DNA of 64,000 nt from Primulina eburnea (GCF_022965805.1 NW_027331238.1:1-64000); one strand, 5' to 3'. Counted from the stretch's first letter, positions 1 through 12,186 are shown. Numbers and translations: made by a program. The notes: generated from the letters alone by a model not told the origin.

Positions 1-3000
1 TAACATCGCGACCAGAAACAATAGTCCTAGGCATGCCATGCAACCTAACGACTTCTCTAAAGAACAAATCCGCAATGTTTGAAGCATCATGGGTTTTATG
101 ACAAGCTATAAAATGTGCCATCTTAGAGAATCTATCCACAACAACAAAAATAGAATCCCTCCCCTTCTTAGTCCTATGCAACCCCAAAATAAAGTCCATA
201 GAAATGTCAATCCAAGTTCTTTTTAAGAATAGCACGCAAAGGTGTTCCCAAAGTTCTATTGTCAACTTCAGTTTGTCCATCCGTTTGAGGATGACAAGTA
301 GTAGAAAACAACAATTTTGTGCCAAGTTTAGCCCATAAAGTATTCCAAAAGTAACTCAATAATTTAACATCGCGACCAGAAACAATAGTCCTAGGCATGC
401 CATGCAACCTAACGACTTCTCTAAAGAACAAATCCGCAATGTTTGAAGCATCATGGGTTTTATGACAAGCTATAAAATGTGCCATCTTAGAGAATCTATC
501 CACAACAACAAAAATAGAATCCCTCCCCTTCTTAGTCCTATGCAACCCCAAAATAAAGTCCATAGAAATGTCAATCCAAGTTCTTTTTAAGAATAGCACG
601 CAAAAGTGTTCCCAAAGTTCTATTGACAACTTCAGTTTGTCCATCCGTTTGAGGATGACAAGTAGTAGAAAACAACAATTTTGTGCCAAGTTTAGCCCAT
701 AAAGTATTCCAAAAGTAACTCAAGAATTTAACATCGCGACCAGAAACAATAGTCCTAGGCATGCCATGCAACCTAACGACTTCTCTAAAGAACAAATCCG
801 CAATGTTTGAAGCATCATGGGTTTTATGACAAGCTATAAAATGTGCCATCTTAGAGAATCTATCCACAACAACAAAAATAGAATCCCTCCCCTTCTTAGT
901 CCTATGCAACCCCAAAATAAAGTCCATAGAAATGTCAATCCAAGTTCTTTTTAAGAATAGCACGCAAAGGTGTTCCCAAAGTTCTATTGACAACTTCAGT
1001 TTGTCCATCCGTTTGAGGATGACAAGTAGTAGAAAACAACAATTTTGTGCCAAGTTTAGCCCATAAAGTATTCCAAAAGTAACTCAAGAATTTAACATCG
1101 CGACCAGAAACAATAGTCCTAGGCATGCCATGCAACCTAACGACTTCTCTAAAGAACAAATCCGCAATGTTTGAAGCATCATGGGTTTTATGACAAGCTA
1201 TAAAATGTGCCATCTTAGAGAATCTATCCACAACAACAAAAATAGAATCCCTCCCCTTCTTAGTCCTATGCAACCCCAAAATAAAGTCCATAGAAATGTC
1301 AATCCAAGTTCTTTTTAAGAATAGCACGCAAAGGTGTTCCCAAAGTTCTATTGACAACTTCAGTTTGTCCATCCGTTTGAGGATGACAAGTAGTAGAAAA
1401 CAACAATTTTGTGCCAAGTTTAGCCCATAAAGTATTCCAAAAGTAACTCAAGAATTTAACATCGCGACCAGAAACAATAGTCCTAGGCATGCCATGCAAC
1501 CTAACGACTTCTCTAAAGAACAAATCCGCAATGTTTGAAGCATCATGGGTTTTATGACAAGCTATAAAATGTGCCATCTTAGAGAATCTATCCACAACAA
1601 CAAAAATAGAATCCCTCCCCTTCTTAGTCCTATGCAACCCCAAAATAAAGTCCATAGAAATGTCAATCCAAGTTCTTTTTAAGAATAGCACGCAAAGGTG
1701 TTCCCAAAGTTCTATTGACAACTTCAGTTTGTCCATCCGTTTGAGGATGACAAGTAGTAGAAAACAACAATTTTGTGCCAAGTTTAGCCCATAAAGTATT
1801 CCAAAAGTAACTCAATAATTTAACGTCGCGACCAGAAAACAATAGTCCTAGGCATGCCATGCAACCTAACGACTTCTCTAAAGAACAAATCCGCAATGTT
1901 TGAAGCATCATGGGTTTTATGACAAGCTATAAAATGTGCCATCTTAGAGAATCTATCCACAACAACAAAAATAGAATCCCTCCCCTTCTTAGTCCTATGC
2001 AACCCCAAAATAAAGTCCATAGAAATGTCAATCCAAGTTCTTTTTAAGAATAGCACGCAAAGGTGTTCCCAAAGTTCTATTGTACAACTTCAGTTTGTCC
2101 ATCCGTTTGAGGATGACAAGTAGTAGAAAACAACAATTTTGTGCCAAGTTTAGCCCATAAAGTATTCCAAAAGTAACTCAATAATTTAACGTCGCGACCA
2201 GAAACAATAGTCCTAGGCATGCCATGCAACCTAACGACTTCTCTAAAGAACAAATCCGCAATGTTTGAAGCATCATGGGTTTTATGACAAGCTATAAAAT
2301 GTGCCATCTTAGAGAATCTATCCACAACAACAAAAATAGAATCCCTCCCCTTCTTAGTCCTAGGCAACCCCAAAATAAAGTCCATAGAAATGTCAATCCA
2401 AGTTCTTTTTAAGAATAGCACGCAAAAGTGTTCCCAAAGTTCTATTGACAACTTCAGTTTGTCCATCCGTTTGAGCATGACAAGTAGTAGAAAACAACAA
2501 TTTTGTGCCAAGTTTAGCCCATAAAGTATTCCAAAAGTAACTCAAGAATTTAACATCGCGACCAGAAACAATAGTCCTAGGCATGCCATGCAACCTAACG
2601 ACTTCTCTAAAGAACAAATCCGCAATGTTTGAAGCATCATGGGTTTTATGACAAGCTATAAAATGTGCCATCTTAGAGAATCTATCCACAACAACAAAAA
2701 TAGAATCCCTCCCCTTCTTAGTCCTATGCAACCCCAAAATAAAGTCCATAGAAATGTCAATCCAAGTTCTTTTTAAGAATAGCACGCAAAGGTGTTCCCA
2801 AAGTTCTATTGTCAACTTCAGTTTGTCCATCCGTTTGAGGATGACAAGTAGTAGAAAACAACAATTTTGTGCCAAGTTTAGCACATAAAGTATTCCAAAA
2901 GTAACTCAATAATTTAACGTCGCGACCATGAAACAATAGTCCTAGGCATGCCATGCAACCTAACGACTTCTCTAAAGAACAAATCCGCAATGTTTGAAGC

Positions 3001-5238
3001 ATCATGGGTTTTATGACAAGCTATAAAATGTGCCATCTTAGAGAATCTATCCACAACAACAAAAATAGAATCCCTCCCATTCTTAGTCCTAGGCAACCCC
3101 AAAATAAAGTCCATAGAAATGTCAATCCAAGTTCTTTTTAAGAATAGCACGCAAAAGTGTTCCCAAAGTTCTATTGACAACTTCAGTTTGTCCATCCGTT
3201 TGAGGATGACAAGTAGTAGAAAACAACAATTTTGTGCCAAGTTTAGCCCATAAAGTATTCCAAAAGTAACTCAAGAATTTAACATCGCGACCAGAAACAA
3301 TAGTCCTAGGCATGCCATGCAACCTAACGACTTCTCTAAAGAACAAATCCGCAATGTTTGAAGCATCATGGGTTTTATGACAAGCTATAAAATGTGCCAT
3401 CTTAGAGAATCTATCCACAACAACAAAAATAGAATCCCTCCCCTTCTTAGTCCTATGCAACCCCAAAATAAAGTCCATAGAAATGTCAATCCAAGTTCTT
3501 TTTAAGAATAGCACGCAAAGGTGTTCCCAAAGTTCTATTGACAACTTCAGTTTGTCCATCCGTTTGAGGATGACAAGTAGTAGAAAACAACAATTTTGTG
3601 CCAAGTTTAGCCCATAAAGTATTCCAAAAGTAACTCAAGAATTTAACATCGCGACCAGAAACAATAGTCCTAGGCATGCCATGCAACCTAACGACTTCTC
3701 TAAAGAACAAATCCGCAATGTTTGAAGCATCATGGGTTTTATGACAAGCTATAAAATGTGCCATCTTAGAGAATCTATCCACAACAACAAAAATAGAATC
3801 CCTCCCCTTCTTAGTCCTAGGCAACCCCAAAATAAAGTCCATAGAAATGTCAATCCAAGTTCTTTTTAAGAATAGCACGCAAAAGTGTTCCCAAAGTTCT
3901 ATTGACAACTTCAGTTTGTCCATCCGTTTGAGGCATGACAAGTAGTAGAAAACAACAATTTTGTGCCAAGTTTAGCCCATAAAGTATTCCAAAAGTAACT
4001 CAAGAATTTAACATCGCGACCAGAAAACAATAGTCCTAGGCATGCCATGCAACCTAACGACTTCTCTAAAGAACAAATCCGCAATGTTTGAAGCATCATG
4101 GGTTTTATGACAAGCTATAAAATGTGCCATCTTAGAGAATCTATCCACAACAACAAAAATAGAATCCCTCCCATTCTTAGTCCTAGGCAACCCCAAAATA
4201 AAGTCCATAGAAATGTCAATCCAAGTTCTTTTTAAGAATAGCACGCAAAGGTGTTCCCAAAGTTCTATTGACAACTTCAGTTTGTTCATCCGTTTGAGGA
4301 TGACAAGTAGTAGAAAACAACAATTTTGTGCCAAGTTTAGCCCATAAAGTATTCCAAAAGTAACTCAAGAATTTAACATCGCGACCAGAAACAATAGTCC
4401 TAGGCATGCCATGCAACCTAACGACTTCTCTAAAGAACAAATCCGCAATGTTTGAAGCATCATGGGTTTTATGACAAGCTATAAAATGTACCATCTTAGA
4501 GAATCTATCCACAACAACAAAAATAGAATCCCTCCCCTTCTTAGTCCTATGCAACCCCAAAATAAAGTCCATAGAAATGTCAATCCAAGTTCTTTTTAAG
4601 AATAGCACGCAAAGGTGTTCTCAAAGTTCTATTGTCAACTTCAGTTTGTCCATCCGTTTGAGGATGACAAGTAGTAGAAAACAACAATTTTGTGCCAAGT
4701 TTAGCCCATAAAGTATTCCAAAAGTAACTCAAGAATTTAACATCGCGACCAGAAACAATAGTCCTAGGCATGCCATGCAACCTAACGACTTCTCTAAAGA
4801 ACAAATCCGCAATGTTTGAAGCATCATGGGTTTTATGACAAGCTATAAAATGTGCCATCTTAGAGAATCTATCCACAACAACAAAAATAGAATCCCTCCC
4901 CTTCTTAGTCCTAGGCAACCCCAAAATAAAGTCCATAGAAATGTCAATCTAAGTTCTTTTTAAGAATAGCACGCAAAAGTGTTCCCAATTTCTATTGACA
5001 ACTTCAGTTTGTCCATCCGTTTGAGGATGACAAGTAGTAGAAAACAACAATTTTGTGCAAAGTTTATCCCATAAAGTATTCCAAAAGTAACTCAATAATT
5101 TAACGTCGCGACCAGAAAACAATAGTCCTAGGCATGCCATGCAACCTAACGACTTCTCTAAAGAACAAATCCGCAATGTTTGAAGCATCATGGGTTTTAT
5201 GACAAGCTATAAAATGTGCCATCTTAGAGAATCTATCC

Positions 5239-5251
5239 AAAAAAAAAAAAA
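5239..5251. repeat. Poly-A tract variant inside a monomer
   Basis: Thirteen consecutive A replace the usual CACAACAACAAAAA stretch of the monomer. The paralogous monomer has eleven A preceded by CC at 16449-16459, so the variant arose before the block was copied. Confidence 0.8.
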
Positions 5252-6003
5252 TAGAATCTCTCCCCTTCTTAGTCCTATGCAACCCCAAAATAAAGTCCAT
5301 AGAAATGTCAATCCAAGTTCTTTTTAAGAATAGCACGCAAAGGTGTTCCCAAAGTTCTATTGTCAACTTCAGTTTGTCCATCCGTTTGAGGATGACAAGT
5401 AGTAGAAAACAACAACTTTGTGCCAAGTTTAGCACATAAAGTCTTCCAAAAGTAACTCAATAATTTAACGTCGCGAGCTGAAAACAATATTCCTAGGCAT
5501 GCCATGCAACCTAACGACTTCTCTAAAGAACAAATCCGCAATGTTTGAAGCATCATGGGTTTTATGACAAGCTATAAAATGTGCCATCTTAGAGAATCTA
5601 TACACAACAACAAAAATAGAATCCCTCCCATTCTTAGTCCTAGGCAACCCCAAAATAAAGTCCATAGAAATTTCAATCCAAGTTCTTTTAAAGAATAGCA
5701 CGCAAAAGTGTTCCCAAATTTCTATTGACAACTTCAGTTTGTCCATCCGTTTGAGGATGACAAGTAGTAGAAAACAACAATTTTGTGCCAAGTTTAGCCC
5801 ATAAAGTATTCCAAAAGTAACTCAAGAATTTAACATCGCGACCAGAAACAATAGTCTTAGGCATGCCATGCAACCTAACGACTTCTCTAAAGAACAATTC
5901 CGCAATGTTTGAAGCATCATTGGTTTTATGACAAGCTATAAATTGTGCCATCTTAGAGAATCTATCCACAACAACAAAAATAGAATCTCTCCCCTTCTTA
6001 GTC

Positions 6004-6008
6004 CTATG
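6004..6008. other. Target-site duplication, left (CTATG), Gypsy-1
   Basis: CTATG precedes the LTR start TGTAATAGCC and recurs at 13785-13789 right after the terminal CA. Removing the element restores the normal satellite reading GTCCTATGCAACCCC. A 5-bp duplication is typical of Ty3/gypsy integrase. Confidence 0.95.
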
Positions 6009-6210
6009 TGTAATAGCCGAGCCCGGTGTACGGTACGATTTAAGTTTCGTTTGTTATTTGGGATATTTGATTAGATGATTATAGTTGTGTTTTGGGCTTT
6101 AGTATTATTGGTTATTATTTATTTGAGGTATTAGTTGTTGTTGGTTGTTCGTTTCAGCGTTTCGGTTCGATTTTAGTTGCTTTGGAATAGTGTTTTGCCG
6201 TGAGTAGAGT

Positions 6211-6434
6211 GCACCCGCGCTCTTAGAGGAGTGCCCCCGCGGTGCACTGTGCTATTTTTGGAGTTTGAGTGCCGTGAGCACACCGCACCCGCGGCGTTGT
6301 AGAGACCGCCCCCGCGGTAGAGACCGCACCCGCGCTGCTTGCAGTGCCGCACCCGCGGTGTTAGTGTTCCAGAATTTTTGAGATTGCCGTAACCATAGCG
6401 CACCCGCGGTCCTTGTGTTGGCGCACCCGCGGTG
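6211..6434 (+). promoter_or_regulatory. Cluster of eight GCACCCGCGGTG-type motifs in the LTR
   Basis: Eight copies of a GC-rich 12-mer (consensus GCACCCGCGGTG, with CC for AC or GC for GG variants) start at 6211, 6233, 6285, 6308, 6326, 6349, 6400 and 6423. The surrounding LTR is AT-rich. Most contain the CCGCGG palindrome and so bring CpG and CHG sites. The cluster recurs in the 3' LTR and in the diverged Gypsy-2 LTRs with the same copy number. A transcription-factor binding or promoter-proximal role is an inference. Confidence 0.6.
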
Positions 6435-6628
6435 AAGGTATGGTCGAGTTTTTAAGCTACTTTTTGGAGTGGTTGGCCATGCTTTTCCTTTCTTCTCTCC
6501 TTCATTCTCGACATTTCTCTCCATTTTTAGGGTTTTTGGTCATTTCTTTCACTTCCTATCTTCGATTCAAGCGTTTGTTTGGAATTTCGACTTGAGTTCG
6601 ACGTTCTCCTTGGTGCTAGGAAGCTTGG

Positions 6629-6769
6629 GTAAGTTTTTGGTGCGATTCTGTTAAGGTTGTAAATTAAGAGTTGTTTAGATTGGTTGTTTAAGTGGATTTA
6701 TGGATTATTTAGCTTGTAATCTTGGATATTTAGTTGATATTGGTGTTATTTGTGGATTATTTGTTGTAG
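6629..6769 (+). other. Candidate 141-nt intron in the LTR leader
   Basis: A GTAAGT donor after AAGCTTGG and a TTGTTGTAG acceptor followed by GTGGTG bound 141 nt of T-rich sequence. The diverged Gypsy-2 LTR has the same donor and acceptor exactly 141 nt apart (33235-33375), as do both 3' LTRs. Conserved sites and length suggest an intron in the 5' untranslated leader. No transcript evidence is available. Confidence 0.4.
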
Positions 6770-7597
6770 GTGGTGATCAAGAGCTAAGTTGAGGTGTTTG
6801 TTGTGGTTTGTAAGTGGAATTTCATTCCTTTTTGCTCACATGATTATATATGTATGTGTTTCAAAGAGTTTATTGTGTTATTCCCTTTCATTTGATCTAT
6901 AGTATGTATTGTTATATGTATTGGAGGCATTGTATGTCTCATTATTGATTAAAGGGAATACAAAAAGATATATAGAGTTCAAAGTGATTGTTAAATCCAG
7001 AGAAGAGTTTAAATGTTTTCGGATTGATAAATACATAGTCAGAGATTGCATGCAATATTAGATGATCATCGCCCAGAGGCTTATATCCCTCAGAGTTATC
7101 GGTATTTATATCGATTTGGGATACGAGCAACCCCAGAGCAGAGATACTATTGATATCAATCCCCAGAGCAAAAGAGAAATACCATCATATTTATATGCTA
7201 TTGCTATGTTATTGATATTCAGAGTTTACAGTTCAGAGTTGATGGTATTTATGATTTCAAAGAGATGTTTTACAGAGATTATTGTTTATTGTTATATAAG
7301 AGTTCCACTTGCTGAGATTTATTCTCATTTCAGTTATTTTCATGTGATGCAGATCAGAGTGGTGCCCCGGGACGTTGACTGTGGATTGGGGGTCATATGC
7401 ATACACCGTGGAAGGAGGATTTTGGCATGATCATAGGAATGATGTTTTGTTTTTGTTATGTCATTTAAATGATCATGTATTTATTTTGTAAAGATATTTA
7501 AACTAATGTATTTTGAAACTCCTTCCGTATATTTTGAAAAGAAAATTTTATTTCCGCTGCGTATTTATTTTAAAAGAGGTCAGGGTGCCACATTTAG

Positions 7598-7609
7598 TGG
7601 TATCAGAGC
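7598..7609 (+). other. Primer binding site (initiator Met tRNA), Gypsy-1
   Basis: TGGTATCAGAGC lies five bases after the LTR end and complements the 3' end of plant initiator Met tRNA, which primes minus-strand synthesis. The untranslated leader continues to the ATG at 7729. Confidence 0.93.
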
Positions 7610-7728
7610 GGTGTTCTTCGGACCAATGCATATGACTTCGTCTACTTTCAACTGTCCGGGTATGTTTTCTTTGCATCTATCTATTGTTATGTATTGATTG
7701 GTGTCTTGTGAGCATTGTAGAGTATAGG

Positions 7729-10700
7729 ATGCCTCCTAAGCGTAAGGCGTCAGAGGGAGAGGATAGTTCGTCCTCGAGAGTTGTCGACGAGTTCGGCAAG
7801 TTACTGAAGGAGCAGGCTAAGGTTCACAGTGAGCAGATCCAGCAGTTGCTTAGACTGCAAGGAGCAGGCCAGGGCAGAGGCCAAGGTAGAGGGCAGGTTG
7901 CTCCAGCTGCAGTTGGTTCTGATGCTATCTTTTCTGCGTTTAAGAGGATGGATCCACCCGAGTTTCCAGGCAGCTCCGATCCTTTAGCTGCAGTAGAGTG
8001 GGTCAAGGCTTTGGAGGCGATTTTTGATCATCTCCACTATGAGGACAGAGATCGTATCAGTTGTGCTGTTTTTATGCTGGTTAAAGCTGCACGTTTGTGG
8101 TGGAATGCGACCAAGGTTGGCATTGATGTTTCTACTTTGAAGTGGTCTGAGTTTACTGAGCTTTTCTACGACAAGTACTTTCCTGATGCACTGCGAGCGA
8201 GGAAGGTTACAGAGTTCTTGGAGCTTCGTCAGGGGAGCTTGAACGTGGATGAGTATATTCTCAAGTTCGAGGAGGGTTGCCTATTTGCTCCGTACATTGC
8301 TACCAGCGATAAAGATAAAGGCGCTCACTTCATTCGAGGCCTTAGAGCGGAGATCAGGCGTGACATCAATATGTCCAAGGCTGTTACTTTCAAGGAGATT
8401 GTGTCCAAGGCGTTGCTAGCAGAGCAGGACGAGAAGGATATCGCCAGGGAGAGGCAGGCGAGGCACCAGGCTAGTATGCAGAGAGGCCAGAGTTCAGGTC
8501 AGCGTGGCAGAGATCGATTCAAGGGGAAGGGCAAGGTGGATCAGAGTCCTAGGCCACCGTCAGCGCCAGTTGCTCCGTCTGATTCTGAGAGATCCTTGTG
8601 TCCCAAGTGTAGCAGACCCCATCGTGGAGAGTGTAGATTTGGCTCTCGTTCTTGCTATCGTTGTGGCATGCCAGGCCATATTTCCAGAGATTGTCCTAAA
8701 GGAGCTAGCCAGGAGAAGGTGCAGGGTCGTATCTTTTCGATGACTAAGGAAGGTATTAATCGTAATTCTTCTGTAATCTCTAGTTCCATTTTAATTTCAG
8801 GCAGAGTAGCTACTACTTTGATTGATACTGGTGCTACTCATTCTTTTATGTCTGAATTGTTTTTGAGATCTTTGGGTATAGTTCCTTCTGTTATTCCCCT
8901 TCAGCTTAGTGTTGTTTTGCCTTCGGGAGATGTTTTGTGCCCGACTTCCATAGTGTATGCGTGCCCCGTTCGTTTTGTTGATCGAGAGGTCTTTGCTGAT
9001 TTGATTGTGATCCCGATGGTTGCCTTTGATGTTATTCTTGGCATGGATTGGCTGTCGACCTATCGTGCTGTTATTGATTGCGTTGCTAAGACGGTGACTT
9101 TTGAAGATGATGACCAGGGAGGAGTTCTCGCCAGCTCAGGTACTTCGCTGGTCCTTCCTTTTATTTCGTGTCTTGATGCTGAGAGGCTATTGTGTAGAGG
9201 TTGTGATGTTTTTCTGGCATCTGTTGTGGATGTTGATAGACTGATTAAGTTGAATATTGATGATATTGATGTGGTGAGGGAGTTTGCGGATGTGTTTGAG
9301 GATGATGTTCCGGGTTTGCCGCCGGATAGAGATGTAGAGTTTGTCATTGATCTTGCTCCAGGTACGGTTCCTATTTCTAAGGCTCCGTATAGGATGGCTC
9401 CTACCGAGATGAAAGAGTTGAAGACGCAGTTGCAGGATCTTCTAGATAAGGGTTTCATTCGTCCGAGTTCTTCGCCTTGGGGAGCTCCGGTTCTATTTGT
9501 TAAGAAGAAGGATGGTTCTTTGCGTCTGTGTATCGACTACAGGGAGCTTAACAAAGTGACGATCAAGAACAAGTATCCGTTGCCTCGGATAGATGATTTG
9601 TTTGACCAACTTCAGGGTGCCACTGTTTTCTCGAAGATTGATCTTCGGTCTGGCTACTATCAATTGAAGGTTAGGGAGTCCGATATCCCTAAGACGGCTT
9701 TCAGGACCAGGTATGGTCACTTTGAGTTTCTCGTGATGTCTTTTGGTTTGACCAATGCCCCTTCTGTCTTCATGGACCTGATGAACCGTGTGTTCAAGCC
9801 GTATTTGGATAGCTTCGTCATTGTCTTTATCGACGATATCTTGATCTATTCCAAGACCAGAGAGCTTCATTCAGAGCATCTCAGAGTTGTGCTCCAGTTG
9901 CTGAGAGAGCGGAGGTTGTTTGCCAAGTTGAAGAAGTGTGAGTTTTGGCTGGATCAGATTTCTTTCCTAGGCCATGTCGTTTCGAGGGATGGCATTGCTG
10001 TTGATCCGATGAAGATAGAGGCGATTCAGAAGTGGCCTATTCCTACGACTGTTTCAGAGGTACGCAGTTTCCTTGGTTTGGCGGGTTATTATCGTCGTTT
10101 CATTTTGGATTTTTCCAAGATTGCCCTGCCATTGTCCAATCTGACAAGAAAGACTGTGAAGTTCGAGTGGTCTTTAGATTGCCAGAGTGCATTTCAGGAG
10201 TTGAAGGATAGATTGACGACGGCTCCTGTTCTTTCTTTGCCTTGTGGTTCAGAGGACTTTGTTGTCTATACTGATGCGTCGAAGAAGGGTCTCGGTGCAG
10301 TGTTGATGCAGAGAGGTAAGGTCATTGCCTATGCTTCTCGCCAGTTGAAGGATTATGAGAAGAATTATCCGACGCATGATTTAGAGTTGGCAGCTGTGGT
10401 TTTCGCCCTGAAGATTTGGAGACACTACTTGTATGGCGAAAAGTGTGAGATTTTCACAGACCACAAGAGTTTGAAGTATCTGTTTTCGCAGAAAGAGCTC
10501 AATATGCGGCAGAGGAGGTGGTTAGAGCTGGTCAAAGATTACGATGTGACTATCAGTTATCACCCAGGGAAGGCGAATGTTGTGGCTGATGCTTTGAGTC
10601 GTAAGTCGAGTGCTTCATTGAGTTCTTTGGTTCAGAGACCGTTGCTGATGGATTTGCAGAGAGAGGAGATTGATCTGGTGATTCCAGGCACCATTGCTCG

Positions 10701-12159
10701 TCTTTCAGCGTTGGTTATTCGATCTTCTTTGACGGACAGGATCCGTAGAGAGCAGTCGACTGATGTTCAGCTGACAGAGTTGAGAGATAGAGCAGAGATT
10801 AGAGGTAATTCAGAGTTCGCCTTGAATGGTGATGGTTTGGTGACTTTCAGAGGTCGTATTTGTGTTCCTTCTGGTGACGATATTCGCAGAGATGTCTTGA
10901 CAGAGGCTCATACCGCACCTTATTCGATTCATCCAGGCAGTACGAAGATGTATCAGGATCTTCGTCGACTCTACTGGTGGCCAGGTATGAAGAAGGATGT
11001 TGCCGTGTTCATTTCTCAGTGTCTTACTTGTCAGCAGGTGAAGATTGAGCACCAGAGACCTGCTGGGACATTGTTGTCGTTGCCGATTCCTCAGTGGAAG
11101 TGGGAGCATATTACGATGGATTTCGTGACTGGTCTTCCCAGAGTGCAGAGAGGTTTCAATTCTATTTGGGTTATCGTTGATCGATTGACTAAGTCAGCGC
11201 ATTTTCTTCCAGTCAAGACGACGTATTCGATGAATCAGTATGCCAAGGACTACATTGCAGAGATTGTCAGACTTCATGGTGTCCCTGTGTCGATCGTGTC
11301 TGATCGTGACCCTAGATTTACTTCAGAGTTTTGGAAGAGTTTACACAGAGCTATGGGTTCGCGGTTAGCGTTCAGTACAGCCTATCATCCTCAGAGTGAT
11401 GGTCAGTCAGAGAGAGTTATTCAGATTGTTGAGGATATGCTCAGAGCTTGTACGATAGACTTTCCAGGTAGCTGGGATTCTTTGTTGCCTTTGGTTGAGT
11501 TCACTTATAATAATAGCTACCAGGCGACGATTGGCATGGCACCGTATGAGGCACTTTATGGCAGGAAGTGCAGATCTCCCTTGTATTGGGACGAGGTTGG
11601 TGAGAGGAAGATGTTGGGACCAGAGTTGGTCCAGCAGACTGCCGATGTTGTTGCTGTTATCAGAGAAAGGATGAAGACTGCCCAGTCCAGACAGAAGAGC
11701 TATGCAGATGTTCGTCGTAGACCTTTGCAGTTCGAGGTTGGCGACCATGTATTTCTGAAGATAGCACCTCTCAAGGGTGTGATGAGATTTGGTAAGAAGG
11801 GCAAGTTGAGTCCGAGATTCATTGGTCCATTCGAGATTTTGGACAGAGTTGGTGACAGAGCCTACAGATTAGCCCTACCTCCAGATCTTGACAGAGTTCA
11901 TAATGTGTTTCACGTATCGATGCTCAGGAAGTATGTTGCAGATCCTTCCCATGTTCTTCGCCACGAGCCATTGGACTTGACGCCGAATTTGACGTATCAA
12001 GAGATTCCGATTCAGATTTTGGATCGCACAGTTAGAGTTCTGAGGAACAAAGAGATCGGCATTGTCAAAGTTCTTTGGAGGAACCATTTGATAGAGGAGG
12101 CTACGTGGGAACCAGAGGATGAGATGAGAGAGAAGTATCCTGAGTTGTTCGTGCCGTGA
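7729..12159 (+). CDS. Gag-Pol polyprotein with chromodomain (Gypsy-1)
   Basis: A single uninterrupted frame of 1476 residues encodes the particle protein and all replication enzymes. Gag covers about residues 65-240, with a CX2CX4HX4C zinc knuckle at C309, C312, H317 and C322. The aspartic protease has IDTGATHSF with D366. Reverse transcriptase has FIDDILIY with D702 and D703. RNase H has YTDAS (D849), E886 and TDHKS (D911). Integrase has a zinc domain (H1061, H1068, C1098, C1101) and a complete triad D1131, D1192, E1228 spaced 60 and 35. A GPF-type tail (near 1366) and a chromodomain (about 1428-1473) follow. I chose the ATG at 7729 (MPPKRKA) over an in-frame ATG at 7684 because Gypsy-2 starts at the equivalent codon. 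All catalytic residues are present, so it is potentially functional. Confidence 0.96.
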   Translation: MPPKRKASEGEDSSSSRVVDEFGKLLKEQAKVHSEQIQQLLRLQGAGQGRGQGRGQVAPAAVGSDAIFSAFKRMDPPEFPGSSDPLAAVEWVKALEAIFDHLHYEDRDRISCAVFMLVKAARLWWNATKVGIDVSTLKWSEFTELFYDKYFPDALRARKVTEFLELRQGSLNVDEYILKFEEGCLFAPYIATSDKDKGAHFIRGLRAEIRRDINMSKAVTFKEIVSKALLAEQDEKDIARERQARHQASMQRGQSSGQRGRDRFKGKGKVDQSPRPPSAPVAPSDSERSLCPKCSRPHRGECRFGSRSCYRCGMPGHISRDCPKGASQEKVQGRIFSMTKEGINRNSSVISSSILISGRVATTLIDTGATHSFMSELFLRSLGIVPSVIPLQLSVVLPSGDVLCPTSIVYACPVRFVDREVFADLIVIPMVAFDVILGMDWLSTYRAVIDCVAKTVTFEDDDQGGVLASSGTSLVLPFISCLDAERLLCRGCDVFLASVVDVDRLIKLNIDDIDVVREFADVFEDDVPGLPPDRDVEFVIDLAPGTVPISKAPYRMAPTEMKELKTQLQDLLDKGFIRPSSSPWGAPVLFVKKKDGSLRLCIDYRELNKVTIKNKYPLPRIDDLFDQLQGATVFSKIDLRSGYYQLKVRESDIPKTAFRTRYGHFEFLVMSFGLTNAPSVFMDLMNRVFKPYLDSFVIVFIDDILIYSKTRELHSEHLRVVLQLLRERRLFAKLKKCEFWLDQISFLGHVVSRDGIAVDPMKIEAIQKWPIPTTVSEVRSFLGLAGYYRRFILDFSKIALPLSNLTRKTVKFEWSLDCQSAFQELKDRLTTAPVLSLPCGSEDFVVYTDASKKGLGAVLMQRGKVIAYASRQLKDYEKNYPTHDLELAAVVFALKIWRHYLYGEKCEIFTDHKSLKYLFSQKELNMRQRRWLELVKDYDVTISYHPGKANVVADALSRKSSASLSSLVQRPLLMDLQREEIDLVIPGTIARLSALVIRSSLTDRIRREQSTDVQLTELRDRAEIRGNSEFALNGDGLVTFRGRICVPSGDDIRRDVLTEAHTAPYSIHPGSTKMYQDLRRLYWWPGMKKDVAVFISQCLTCQQVKIEHQRPAGTLLSLPIPQWKWEHITMDFVTGLPRVQRGFNSIWVIVDRLTKSAHFLPVKTTYSMNQYAKDYIAEIVRLHGVPVSIVSDRDPRFTSEFWKSLHRAMGSRLAFSTAYHPQSDGQSERVIQIVEDMLRACTIDFPGSWDSLLPLVEFTYNNSYQATIGMAPYEALYGRKCRSPLYWDEVGERKMLGPELVQQTADVVAVIRERMKTAQSRQKSYADVRRRPLQFEVGDHVFLKIAPLKGVMRFGKKGKLSPRFIGPFEILDRVGDRAYRLALPPDLDRVHNVFHVSMLRKYVADPSHVLRHEPLDLTPNLTYQEIPIQILDRTVRVLRNKEIGIVKVLWRNHLIEEATWEPEDEMREKYPELFVP

Positions 12160-12186
12160 CGTCAATTTCGCGGACGAAATTCCCTT

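Larger units (their letters stand above)
1..6008 (-). repeat. Integrase-core satellite array, segment I
   Basis: This is a tandem array of about 364-bp monomers, already in mid-array at base 1. The step is visible as the same sequence recurring at 207, 571, 935 and 1299. Read on the minus strand, a monomer encodes roughly 121 residues of a retroviral-type integrase core: SMDFILGL with the first catalytic Asp, [12 protein letters not shown], a VS-G-RD motif where the second catalytic Asp belongs, and [13 protein letters not shown] with the catalytic Glu. Spacing is D-60-G-35-E, exactly DD35E apart from the Asp-to-Gly change. Because 364 is 3n+1, consecutive monomers lie in different frames and most reading frames close at the junction. 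Two subtypes interleave, marked by TATTCCAAAAG/AACATCGCG versus TCTTCCAAAAG/AACGTCGCG. The array ends where Gypsy-1 inserted. Confidence 0.96.
4008..6008. repeat. Block duplication, left copy (pairs with 15216-17216)
   Basis: This 2-kb stretch of about 5.5 monomers matches 15216-17216 at a constant offset of 11208 bp. Rare shared variants include a TTGTTCATCC change, a CAATCTAAG change, a poly-A variant near 5239 and a CGCGAGCTG change. The match runs up to the left edge of Gypsy-1, so the right copy shows the site before insertion. Confidence 0.85.
6009..7592 (+). repeat. 5' LTR of Gypsy-1
   Basis: This 1584-bp LTR starts TGTAATAGCCGAGCCCGG and ends GGGTGCCACA. It matches 12200-13784 except for one substitution and one indel. 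It should carry the promoter and polyadenylation signals, but I could not place a convincing TATA box or poly-A signal. A CT-rich run with ATTTTTAGGGTTTTTGG (about 6490-6545) resembles plant 5' untranslated sequence. Short open frames here lie entirely in LTR sequence and I do not call them genes. Confidence 0.97.

Noticed and set aside
207..5969. Dozens of 60-160 codon open frames on the minus strand as separate genes
   Set aside because: They are the same integrase fragment recurring once per satellite monomer and in shifted frames. None has the zinc-binding N-terminal domain or the C-terminal domain of integrase.
1..6008. CRISPR-like regular repeats
   Set aside because: The units are contiguous 364-bp monomers with no spacers, the context is a plant genome, and there are no cas genes.
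6173..7430. Small open frames in the Gypsy-1 LTR (for example 7062-7430, 122 codons)
   Set aside because: Identical copies occur in the 3' LTR as expected from LTR identity. They are not conserved as frames in Gypsy-2 and no domain is recognisable.
7598..7609. tRNA gene at the primer site
   Set aside because: Only the 12-base complement of a tRNA 3' end is present; no cloverleaf can be formed around it.
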